A DNA stretch of 7,981 nt. Source: Rubrivivax sp. Lineage in GTDB: Bacteria > Pseudomonadota > Gammaproteobacteria > Burkholderiales > Burkholderiaceae. The translations under genes were made by a program, and so were the position numbers. The first letter of the stretch is position 1; every line of letters begins with the position of its first letter. This document shows, piece by piece, positions 1 through 5,687 of this stretch. Under the pieces are notes generated by a model. That model searched no databases, had not been told where the DNA came from, and worked only from the letters and a program-made list of their open reading frames with translations. Where the stretch lies: assembly GCA_004211235.1 (NCBI GenBank), contig SEEY01000156.1, forward strand, positions 1 through 7,981, in the 5' to 3' direction.

Positions 1-1
1 C

Positions 2-1171
2 TTCTGTGCGGGGCTGGCGGGGCAACGGGGGCTGCGGGTGCTGCTGATCGACCACGCGCCGAAGCTCGCTGAAAAAATTCGCATCTCTGGCGGAGGTCGT
101 TGCAATTTCACGAATCGTGAGGCGGGGCCGGCGAACTTCATCTCCGAAAACGCCGCGTTCTGCCGCTCGGCACTGGCCCGCTACACGGCCCAGGACTTCA
201 TCAAGCTCGTGCAGCGCCACGGCATCGCGTTCCACGAGAAGCACAAGGGCCAGCTGTTCTGCGACGGCTCCAGCGAGCAGATCATCCAGATGCTGGTCAG
301 CGAGTGCGAGGCGGGCGGCGTGACGCGCTGGCAGCCGTGCACCGTGGCAGACGTGCGCCCGTTGCCCGCCGGCGGCTTTGAGCTGGATACCAGCCAGGGT
401 CCCGTGACGGCGGCACGTGTCGTCGTCGCCACCGGCGGCCTGCCGGTACCCAAGATCGGCGCGAGCGACTGGGGTCTGCGACTGGCCAAGCGCTTCGAGC
501 ACGACGTGGTCGAGCCACGCCCGGCCCTGGTGCCCTTGACCTTCGAGGCCGACGCCTGGGCGCCCTTCGCCACGCTGGCGGGCCTGTCCCTGCCGGTCGA
601 GGTGTCCTGCGGCAGCGGCAAGGCCCACACTCGTTTTCTCGAGGACCTGCTGTTCACGCACCGTGGCCTGAGCGGGCCGGCGATCCTGCAGATTTCCAGC
701 TACCGGGACGCCGGCCAGCCCCTGCTGATCGACCTCGCACCCGAACTGAAACTGGACAAGGAACTCGTTGAGGCCAAGGCCGGCTCACGCCGACAACTCG
801 GCAATGAATTCGCCACCCGCCTGCCACAACGGCTCGCCGCGGCCTGGCTGGAACGGGCGGGCCTGGATGCTGCCCGCCCGCTGCCCGACTGCCGCGATGC
901 GGATCTGCAGCGCCTCGGCCGCAGCGTGCACGAATGGCAGCTGCTGCCCAGCGGCGATGAAGGCTGGCGCAAGGCCGAGGTGATGCGCGGCGGCGTTAGC
1001 ACCCGGGAACTCAGCTCGCAAACGCTCGAGAGCCGGCGCGTGCCCGGCTTGCACTTCATCGGCGAAGTGGTCGATGTGACGGGCTGGCTGGGCGGATACA
1101 ACTTTCAATGGGCATGGTCCAGTGCGGCAGCCTGCGCGGCTGCCCTGACGGCCACCTCAACACCGGCCTGA
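2..1171 (+). CDS. yhiN: YhiN/HI0933 (BaiN/RdsA) family FAD-dependent oxidoreductase, 5' end cut off by window
   Basis: A cytoplasmic flavoprotein of the HI0933/YhiN family. The reading frame is open from base 2 and its first residues (FCAGLAGQRGLRVLLIDHA) are the second half of an N-terminal Rossmann FAD-binding fold, so the GTG at 38 is not the start. Roughly 15-20 residues including the GxGxxG loop lie outside the window. In the 389 visible residues the family hallmarks appear in order: SGGGRCNFTN (29-38), VVVATGG (140-146), LLFTHRGLSGPA (216-227), VMRGGVST (327-334) and a C-terminal GEVVDVTGWLGGYNFQWAWS block (354-373) that closes the FAD site. From family knowledge, E. coli YhiN has been reported as RdsA, the flavoenzyme that makes dihydrouridine in 23S rRNA, whereas BaiN is a bile-acid reductase from gut Firmicutes. 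An rRNA-modifying role fits the rpsU neighbour but is inference. The family call is secure and the substrate is not. Confidence 0.93.
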   Translation, partial: FCAGLAGQRGLRVLLIDHAPKLAEKIRISGGGRCNFTNREAGPANFISENAAFCRSALARYTAQDFIKLVQRHGIAFHEKHKGQLFCDGSSEQIIQMLVSECEAGGVTRWQPCTVADVRPLPAGGFELDTSQGPVTAARVVVATGGLPVPKIGASDWGLRLAKRFEHDVVEPRPALVPLTFEADAWAPFATLAGLSLPVEVSCGSGKAHTRFLEDLLFTHRGLSGPAILQISSYRDAGQPLLIDLAPELKLDKELVEAKAGSRRQLGNEFATRLPQRLAAAWLERAGLDAARPLPDCRDADLQRLGRSVHEWQLLPSGDEGWRKAEVMRGGVSTRELSSQTLESRRVPGLHFIGEVVDVTGWLGGYNFQWAWSSAAACAAALTATSTPA

Positions 1172-1190
1172 GCACTTCTTGGCAAGTGCT
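1171..1190. repeat. Perfect 7-bp inverted repeat between yhiN and rpsU
   Basis: The sequence AGCACTTCTTGGCAAGTGCT has perfect 7-bp arms (1171-1177 and 1184-1190) around a 6-nt spacer. It begins on the last base of the yhiN stop codon, and its spacer and right arm contain the -35 hexamer TTGGCA (1179-1184) of the rpsU promoter. As RNA it would be a stem-loop at the end of the yhiN message, but what follows (TGATTTCCC) is only weakly U-rich, so it is a poor intrinsic terminator. As DNA it could be an operator. The sequence does not decide between these. Confidence 0.6.
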
Positions 1191-1208
1191 TGATTTCCCG
1201 GCTACAAT
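1179..1208 (+). promoter_or_regulatory. Probable sigma70 promoter of rpsU
   Basis: The -35 box TTGGCA (1179-1184) and the -10 box TACAAT (1203-1208) are 18 bp apart, each close to consensus (TTGACA, TATAAT). The expected start point is near 1214-1216, giving a leader of about 108 nt before the rpsU ATG. The stretch after the -10 (CCTCGGC) is GC-rich, as in the discriminators of stringently controlled ribosomal promoters, so growth-rate control is plausible. The leader holds no ORF and no strong hairpin that I can find, only a short TTTGCTGGCAAA palindrome (1216-1227) at the likely 5' end. Confidence 0.72.
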
Positions 1209-1322
1209 CCTCGGCTTTGCTGGCAAACCCCGCGCGTCGATTCGCTGCTACCACGTGAGGCAGTAATCCGGAACCTGCTGCTGATCCAGCTGCGAACACC
1301 GAGCGCAATCTGAAGGAACTAC

Positions 1323-1535
1323 ATGACCACTATCCGCGTCAAGGAAAACGAGCCGTTCGACGTCGCACTGCGTCGCTTCAAGCGCACCATCGAGAAACTC
1401 GGCCTGCTGACCGACTTGCGTGCCCGCGAGTTCTACGAGAAGCCCACCGCCGAGCGCAAGCGCAAGAAGGCTGCCGCCGTCAAGCGCCACTACAAGCGCG
1501 TGCGCAGCATGCAGCTGCCCAAGAAGCTGTACTGA
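1323..1535 (+). CDS. rpsU: 30S ribosomal protein S21
   Basis: A 70-residue, strongly basic protein that matches bacterial S21 over its whole length: an N-terminal [20 protein letters not shown] segment, a [18 protein letters not shown] middle, and a Lys/Arg-rich tail (residues 45-60) ending LPKKLY. S21 sits on the platform of the 30S subunit near the 3' end of 16S rRNA and assists initiation. The length is typical. The ATG start is fixed by the family N-terminus and by a Shine-Dalgarno sequence GAAGGAA (1312-1318) 4 nt upstream. The gene has its own promoter 115 bp upstream and an intrinsic terminator just after it, so it is probably expressed mainly as a single-gene transcript, with some read-through into yqeY. 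Nothing in the protein is odd. Confidence 0.98.
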
Positions 1536-1578
1536 TCGTTTCAGACGCCATCCGGAGCCTGCGCTCTGGTTGAACTCC

Positions 1579-1618
1579 AAGACCCGCCACAGGACGCTGT
1601 CGCGGGTTTTGTCTTTTT
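1579..1618 (+). terminator. Rho-independent terminator downstream of rpsU
   Basis: The outer stem ACCCGC (1582-1587) pairs with GCGGGT (1602-1607). After a single C-C mismatch the inner stem ACAG (1589-1592) pairs with CTGT (1597-1600) around a GACG tetraloop. The stem runs into a T-rich tail, TTTT-GTC-TTTTT (1607-1618). A weaker stem-loop, CCGGAG/CTCTGG (1552-1569, one G-T pair), lies just ahead of it. The position, 43 bp after the rpsU stop and 16 bp before the yqeY start, suggests it ends most rpsU transcripts and lets only read-through reach yqeY. Confidence 0.85.
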
Positions 1619-1633
1619 GAACCGGACCTCCCC

Positions 1634-2080
1634 ATGAGCCTCAAAGACCGCATCACCGAAGACATGAAGGCCGCGATGCGCGCCAAGGAAGCGGACCGCC
1701 TGCTGACCATCCGCGGCCTGCTCGCCGCCGTGAAGCAGAAGGAAGTGGACGAGCGCGTCGTCGTGGACGACGCCGCCCTCGTGGCCATCGTCGACAAGCT
1801 GATCAAGCAACGCAAGGACTCCATCAGCCAGTTCGCCGCCGCGGGCCGTGACGACCTCGTCGCCAAGGAAACCGCCGAGCTGGCCGTGCTGCAGGTCTAC
1901 CTGCCCGAGCGGCTGTCCGCCGAGGCGGTGGCCGACAAGGTTGCGGCCATCGTGGCCGAGCTCGGTGCCAGCGGCCCGGGCGACATGGGCAAGGTCATGG
2001 CAGCCGCCAAGGCCGCGCTCGGCAATTCGGCCGAGATGAGCACGGTGTCGGCCGCGGTCAAGGCCGCGCTGGCCAAGTAA
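1634..2080 (+). CDS. yqeY: GatB/YqeY domain-containing protein
   Basis: A 148-residue cytoplasmic protein, the usual length for stand-alone YqeY. The N-terminal half (about 1-85) starts MSLKDRITEDMKAAMRAKE and carries the charged helical-hairpin pattern RLLTIRGLLAAVKQKEVDER. The C-terminal half (about 90-148) has GPGDMGKVMAAAKAAL and MSTVSAAVKAAL, matching the YqeY domain also found as the tail of GatB in the tRNA-dependent amidotransferase. In GatB that tail helps bind tRNA, so a tRNA-related role is inferred, but the free-standing protein has no settled function. The ATG at 1634 is supported by the family N-terminus, although only a weak GGA (1624-1626) lies upstream as a Shine-Dalgarno. 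No promoter is evident between the rpsU terminator and this gene, so it probably depends on read-through. The next gene follows after 14 bp. Confidence 0.95.
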   Translation: MSLKDRITEDMKAAMRAKEADRLLTIRGLLAAVKQKEVDERVVVDDAALVAIVDKLIKQRKDSISQFAAAGRDDLVAKETAELAVLQVYLPERLSAEAVADKVAAIVAELGASGPGDMGKVMAAAKAALGNSAEMSTVSAAVKAALAK

Positions 2081-2094
2081 TCGAGGAGACCGTC

Positions 2095-2439
2095 ATGAGC
2101 CTGCCCCTGCAAGCAATCGCCCCCGACATCTGCGCCGCGCCGCAGCTGATGCCCGAAGCCATGGCGGAAGCCGCGGCGATGGGGTTCAGGAGCGTGGTCA
2201 ACAACCGCCCGGACTTCGAGCATGGCCCGGATCAGCCCACGTCGGCCGAGATCCAGGCGGCCGCGCAGGCCGCCGGCCTCGAATACCGCCATCTCCCCGT
2301 GGCCGGCGGCTACCAGTCGCCCGAGGAAATCGCCGCCTTCGCCCGGCTGCTGGAAGAGCTGCCGCGCCCGCTGCTGGCCTTCTGCCGTTCGGGAGCTCGT
2401 TCGACACGGCTGTACCTGCAGGCGCAGCAACTGGGCTGA
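2095..2439 (+). CDS. DUF442/TIGR01244 family protein, putative rhodanese-like sulfurtransferase or phosphatase
   Basis: A 114-residue protein of the DUF442 (Blh N-domain, TIGR01244) family, which adopts the dual-specificity-phosphatase/rhodanese fold. Visible hallmarks are an N-terminal strand-helix region with PQLMPEAMAEAAAMGFRSVVNNRPD (about 16-40, NNRPD at 36-40), HLPV (66-69), and the catalytic loop CRSGARS with Cys97 and Arg102. The loop from Cys to Arg is six residues (CxxGxR), as in rhodaneses. Classical tyrosine phosphatases have seven, HCxxGxxR. Persulfide or sulfane-sulfur chemistry is therefore favoured over phosphatase activity, but this is inference. In some bacteria this domain is fused to a metallo-beta-lactamase-type persulfide dioxygenase. 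Here it stands alone. A strong Shine-Dalgarno GAGGAGA (2083-2089) sits 5 nt before the ATG, and the gene lies 14 bp after yqeY, so the two are probably cotranscribed. Confidence 0.9.
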   Translation: MSLPLQAIAPDICAAPQLMPEAMAEAAAMGFRSVVNNRPDFEHGPDQPTSAEIQAAAQAAGLEYRHLPVAGGYQSPEEIAAFARLLEELPRPLLAFCRSGARSTRLYLQAQQLG

Positions 2440-2457
2440 AGCCTCCTAGTGGCCCAG
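2431..2457. repeat. Inverted repeat spanning the convergent DUF442 and livF stop codons
   Basis: CTGGGC (2431-2436) and GCCCAG (2452-2457) are perfect complements separated by 15 nt, and the arms can be extended inward by two G-T pairs. The repeat covers the 3' ends of both convergent genes, whose stop codons are only 6 bp apart. No T-run follows on either strand, so it is not a canonical intrinsic terminator. It could be a modest 3'-end hairpin for both messages, or chance in GC-rich sequence. Confidence 0.35.
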
Positions 2458-3159
2458 GTAGGCGGCCTGCACGCGCGGGTCGCCCAGCAGTTCGGCTCCG
2501 CTGCCCTGCAGCACGATGCGGCCGTTCTCCATGACATAGGCGCGCTGAGCCAGCTTCAGCGCCTGCTTCACGTTCTGCTCGACGAGGAAGATGGTCAGTC
2601 CCTCGGCGTTGATCGTCTTCAGCGTGCGGAAGATGTCCTGCACGATGATCGGCGCCAGCCCCATGGACGGCTCGTCCAGCAGCAGCAGCCGCGGCCTGGC
2701 CATCATTGCGCGGCCGATGGCCAGCATCTGTTGCTCACCGCCCGACAGGCTGCCAGCCAGTTGCGTGGCCCGCTCGGCCAGACGAGGGAACAGGCCGTAG
2801 ACATGCTCGATGTCGCGCGACCGCGCGGCAGCGCCATCGCGGCGCGTGTAGGCGCCCAGCTCCAGGTTCTCACGCACCGTCAGCGTCGTCAGCGTCGCCC
2901 TGCCCTCAGCCACCTGCACGAGGCCGCTGCAGACGATGCGGTGCGGTGCCAGCGCCGAGATGTCGTGGCCGTCGAACATCACCCGCCCTGCCGCCTTCCT
3001 GACGAGCGCCGAAAGCGCCATCAGCGTGGTCGATTTGCCAGCGCCGTTGGCGCCGACCAAGGTCGTGATTTCGCCTGCCGCCAGATCGAAATCGATGCCG
3101 CGCACCGCCTCGACATGGCCGTAGTTGACGGCAAGGCCGCGCACACTCAGCAGGCTCAT
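2446..3159 (-). CDS. livF: Branched-chain amino acid-type ABC transporter, ATP-binding protein LivF
   Basis: The second cytoplasmic ATPase of a HAAT-family importer, 237 residues, typical for LivF. Motifs in order: Walker A GANGAGKS (36-43), Q-loop region around Q82, signature LSGGEQQ (138-144), Walker B LLLLDE (158-163) followed by PSMGLAP, and a switch region LVEQN in which the usual ABC histidine is Gln195. That Gln is normal for LivF. The segment after the Q-loop reads VAEGRATLTTLTVREN where most relatives have a PEGR-R-x-F-type sequence, a small local divergence. The start is an ATG whose first bases overlap the livG stop by 4 bp (ATGA), with a GAGGGGG Shine-Dalgarno (3167-3173) 7 nt upstream, indicating translational coupling. 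It is the last gene of the transporter operon and converges on the DUF442 gene. Confidence 0.97.
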   Translation of the reverse strand: MSLLSVRGLAVNYGHVEAVRGIDFDLAAGEITTLVGANGAGKSTTLMALSALVRKAAGRVMFDGHDISALAPHRIVCSGLVQVAEGRATLTTLTVRENLELGAYTRRDGAAARSRDIEHVYGLFPRLAERATQLAGSLSGGEQQMLAIGRAMMARPRLLLLDEPSMGLAPIIVQDIFRTLKTINAEGLTIFLVEQNVKQALKLAQRAYVMENGRIVLQGSGAELLGDPRVQAAYLGH

Positions 3160-3938
3160 GCCGCCGCCCCCTCGCTCACATCGTCGTCATCACGGCCTAG
3201 ATAGGCCTCGATGACCTGCGGGTCGTTGCGGACGGCGTCTGGCCCGCCCTGGGCAATGATGCGGCCGAAGTTCAGCACCGCGATGTGCTCGCACAGGCCC
3301 ATGACAAAGCGCATGTCGTGCTCGATCATGAAGATGGTGTAGCCCCGCGCCTGGATATTGCGGATCTCCTCCATCAACTCCGCCTTCTCTGCGCCATTCA
3401 TGCCGGCCACCGGCTCGTCCAGCAGCAGCAGCTTCGGCTCGGTGGCCAACGCGCGCGCCAGCTCCAGCTTGCGCTGCTCGCCATAGCTGAGGTTGTCGGC
3501 AATGTCGTCTGCCTTGTGGTCGAGCTTCATCCAGGACAGCAGTTCCCGGGCACGGTCGCGCGCATTGCGTTCGGCCGCGCGAAAGGACGGCAGGCGCAGC
3601 AGCAAGCCCGCCGGGCCGTAGGCCAGCCGGCCGTGCATGCCGACGATGACGTTCTCGAGCAGCGTCATCTCCTTGAAGACGCGGATGTTCTGGAAGGTGC
3701 GTGCGATGCCGCCATTGGTGATGACATGCGGCTTGCGGCCGACGAGGCTGGCGCCGTTGAACAGGATGTCGCCGGAGGTTGGCGGCAGCAAGCCGGTGAT
3801 GAGATTGACCACCGTCGTCTTGCCGGCGCCATTGGGGCCGATCAGTCCGAAGATGCCGCCTTGCGGCACCACGAAGCTGACGTCCTGCAGCACCTTCAGG
3901 CCGCCGAAGTGGCGCGAGACCGATTGCAGCGTCAGCAT
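3156..3938 (-). CDS. livG: Branched-chain amino acid-type ABC transporter, ATP-binding protein LivG
   Basis: The first cytoplasmic ATPase of the importer, 260 residues from the chosen start. Motifs: Walker A GPNGAGKT (34-41), Q-loop ARTFQNIR (Q83), signature LSYGEQRK (150-157), Walker B LLLLDE (170-175) followed by PVAGM, and switch histidine H207 in IEHD. The LivG-typical insertion between the Q-loop and the signature is present, and the C-terminus YLGRDDDD is acidic. The frame stays open another 34 codons upstream (to 4040), but that extension is Ser/Cys-rich, lies inside livM and resembles no LivG. The ATG at 3938 matches the family N-terminus (MLTLQSVSRHFGGLKVL) and has a GGAAGG Shine-Dalgarno. 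One base separates the livM stop from this ATG. The stop overlaps the livF start by 4 bp. Confidence 0.97.
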   Translation of the reverse strand: MLTLQSVSRHFGGLKVLQDVSFVVPQGGIFGLIGPNGAGKTTVVNLITGLLPPTSGDILFNGASLVGRKPHVITNGGIARTFQNIRVFKEMTLLENVIVGMHGRLAYGPAGLLLRLPSFRAAERNARDRARELLSWMKLDHKADDIADNLSYGEQRKLELARALATEPKLLLLDEPVAGMNGAEKAELMEEIRNIQARGYTIFMIEHDMRFVMGLCEHIAVLNFGRIIAQGGPDAVRNDPQVIEAYLGRDDDDVSEGAAA

Positions 3939-3939
3939 C

Positions 3940-4794
3940 TCATCGCCTTCCACCCCACAGCGCCCGCACACGCGCCGGGTCCCAGAGACCGCGCGGCAGG
4001 AACAGCACGATGACGACGAGGATGAGGCCGTTGACGACACTGCGGAAGTCGGCCAGGCCGCGCAGCAGCTCGGGCAGCAGCGTCAGGATGACGGCGCCGG
4101 AGATCGGGCCCATCAGGCCGTTGATGCCGCCGAGGATAGTCATGGTCAGGATCTCGACGCCGCGGTCGAAGCCATACTCGTTCGGGCCGATGAAGAAGGT
4201 CAGGTGGGCGTTCAGCGCGCCGGCCAGGCCGGCCAGCATGGCGCCCAGCACGAAGGCCAGCGACTTGTGCGCGTTGACGTCGATGCCCATCAGGCCAGCC
4301 GCCGTCTCGTCGAGCTTGATGGCCTCGAAGGCCCGGCCCACCTTGGAGCGGCGCAGCAAGGCGAGCACCACGCAGGCCACGGCGAGGGCCAGCGCCACAT
4401 GCCACCACAGCGTCAGCGGCGGGATGCCGTTCAGCCCCAGCGCGCCGCCGGTCCAGTCCTCGGTGTTGAGCACGAAGATGCGCACCACCTCGCCGAAGGC
4501 CAGTGTGGCCATCGCGAGGTAGACGCCTGACAGCCGCAGCGTCGGCCGCCCGATCACGAACGCCACCAGCGCCGGCGCCGCCATGCCGCCCGCCAGCGCG
4601 ACCGGGAACGGCACGCCGGCATTCATCGTCAACAGCGACGCGGCATAGGCGCCGATGCCCATGAACGCTGCGTTGGCCATGGCCAGCATGCCGCAGGACA
4701 AGGTCAGGTAGATGGACAGCGCCAGCAGCGAGTTGGTGCCCAGCGTCAGCACCAGGTTGCTGTAGACCGCCCAGAAGCTGTCAAAGGCTTCCAT
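3940..4794 (-). CDS. livM: Branched-chain amino acid-type ABC transporter, permease LivM
   Basis: An inner-membrane permease of the HAAT family, 284 residues, on the short side for LivM but with the family core complete. Hydrophobic segments lie at about 13-34, 36-57, 63-81, 88-108, 130-147, 177-197, 211-224, 230-245 and 252-268, consistent with 8-9 membrane spans. Recognisable features are FMGIGAYAA (44-52), the WTGGALGLNGIPP loop (114-126), the cytoplasmic ATPase-docking EAA-type loop GRAFEAIKLDETAAGLMGID (153-172) and the C-terminal LFLPRGLWDP (264-273). The ATG start shares one base with the livH stop (TGATG), so translation is coupled. A short AAGGT (4798-4802) sits 3 nt ahead. LivM pairs with LivH to form the channel. 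The GGRR C-terminus ends one base before the livG ATG. Confidence 0.95.
   Translation of the reverse strand: MEAFDSFWAVYSNLVLTLGTNSLLALSIYLTLSCGMLAMANAAFMGIGAYAASLLTMNAGVPFPVALAGGMAAPALVAFVIGRPTLRLSGVYLAMATLAFGEVVRIFVLNTEDWTGGALGLNGIPPLTLWWHVALALAVACVVLALLRRSKVGRAFEAIKLDETAAGLMGIDVNAHKSLAFVLGAMLAGLAGALNAHLTFFIGPNEYGFDRGVEILTMTILGGINGLMGPISGAVILTLLPELLRGLADFRSVVNGLILVVIVLFLPRGLWDPARVRALWGGRR
3946..3951 (-). promoter_or_regulatory. Ribosome binding site that fixes the livG start
   Basis: GGAAGG on the minus strand, 7 nt before the ATG at 3938-3936, within the last codons of livM. It supports the 260-residue LivG and argues against the longer open frame reaching 4040. The livM stop codon lies between this site and the start, the usual layout for termination-reinitiation coupling. 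Confidence 0.8.
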
Positions 4795-5675
4795 CAGACC
4801 TTGCGCTCGTTGGTCGTGCCGAACAGGCCCTTGGGGCGCAACAGCAGCACGGTGAACAGCAGGCCGAAGGCCACGGCGTCACGCATCGTCGAGCCGATAT
4901 AGGCCACGGACAACACTTCCGCAAAGCCGAGGAAGAGGCCGGCCAGCATGGCGCCGCGGATGTCGCCCATGCCGCCGAGGATGATGACCGCGATGCCCTT
5001 GTGCAGGATGGGCTGGCCCATCAGCGGGAACAGCGCGTTGGAGTACAGCCCGATCAGCACGCCGGCCACGCCGCCGAGACCCGCGGCAAAGAAGCTGGTC
5101 AGCATGAACAGGCCGCCCACGTTGATGCCCAGCAACGCGGCCGCCTTGGGGCTCTCGGCAATCGCGCGCAGCGCCCGCCCGAGCTGCGTGCCGCTCAGCA
5201 CCAGCAGCAGCACAGCCATCAGGCTGAACGACAGCGCGATGATGCCCAGCTCCAGCACCGTCACGTGCAGGCCCGCGAGGTTGAGCGTCTGTTGCGGGAG
5301 CACCTCCGCCGGGAAGCGCAGGTTCTCTGCGCCGAAGAGGCCCTGGGCGAGGCTGTTCAAGGCGATGGCCAGCCCGATGGTGGCGATCATCGGGATCAGG
5401 TGCGGCGCGTTGCGCGCCCGCAGCGGGCGCAGTACCAGCAGGTCAATCAGCAAGCCCAGCACGCCGGACACCGTGAACGCCACCGCCAGCGCGCCGGCCA
5501 GCGGAAGGTTCAGCTTCGTGACCGCCTGCAGCGCGGCGTAGGCCCCGACCATGAACACGGCGCCGTGCGACAGGTTGACCACGCCCAGCACGCCGAACAC
5601 CAACGTGAAGCCGAGCGCGAACAGCGCGTAGACGCTGCCGAGCGAGAGGGCGTTGAAGAGCTGCTGTTCGAGCAC
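4794..5675 (-). CDS. livH: Branched-chain amino acid-type ABC transporter, permease LivH
   Basis: An inner-membrane permease, 293 residues, the standard LivH length. The N-terminus QQLFNALSLGSVYALFALGF and the VVNLSHGAVFMVGAYAA block (32-48) are family hallmarks. The EAA-type ATPase-docking loop is GRALRAIAESPKAAALLGIN (166-185), and the protein ends with LRPKGLFG (279-286). About eight hydrophobic spans are visible. The start codon is GTG (5675-5673), placed by the family N-terminus; no upstream ATG serves better. The bases before it (TTTTTTCAGCCCTGTCCC) hold no convincing Shine-Dalgarno. A terminator-like hairpin lies between this gene and the binding-protein gene, so livH is probably expressed by read-through. 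It is the first of four tightly coupled genes, livHMGF. Confidence 0.95.
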   Translation of the reverse strand: MLEQQLFNALSLGSVYALFALGFTLVFGVLGVVNLSHGAVFMVGAYAALQAVTKLNLPLAGALAVAFTVSGVLGLLIDLLVLRPLRARNAPHLIPMIATIGLAIALNSLAQGLFGAENLRFPAEVLPQQTLNLAGLHVTVLELGIIALSFSLMAVLLLVLSGTQLGRALRAIAESPKAAALLGINVGGLFMLTSFFAAGLGGVAGVLIGLYSNALFPLMGQPILHKGIAVIILGGMGDIRGAMLAGLFLGFAEVLSVAYIGSTMRDAVAFGLLFTVLLLRPKGLFGTTNERKV

Positions 5676-5687
5676 GGGACAGGGCTG

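Noticed and set aside
38..40. GTG at 38 as the start of the yhiN gene
   Set aside because: The frame is open back to base 2 and the residues before the GTG belong to the conserved N-terminal FAD-binding fold, so the gene begins outside the window.
2449..3204. A 251-codon open frame on the plus strand opposite livF
   Set aside because: It lies fully antisense to a clear LivF, is rich in Gln/His/Arg/Ala as expected of a shadow frame in high-GC DNA, and resembles no known family.
2668..3432. A 22-nt exact direct repeat, copies at 2668-2689 and 3411-3432
   Set aside because: Both copies encode the Walker B LLLLDEP region of the paralogous ATPases LivF and LivG with the same codons; shared ancestry and codon bias explain it.
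3939..4040. N-terminal extension of livG by 34 codons
   Set aside because: The extension is Ser/Cys/Arg-rich, overlaps the livM 3' end, and the ATG at 3938 has a good Shine-Dalgarno and matches the family N-terminus.
3637..4530. Long plus-strand frame (297 codons) opposite livG and livM
   Set aside because: Low-complexity Gln/His/Asp/Ala composition, antisense to well-supported genes, and no start signal; an effect of GC-rich codon use.
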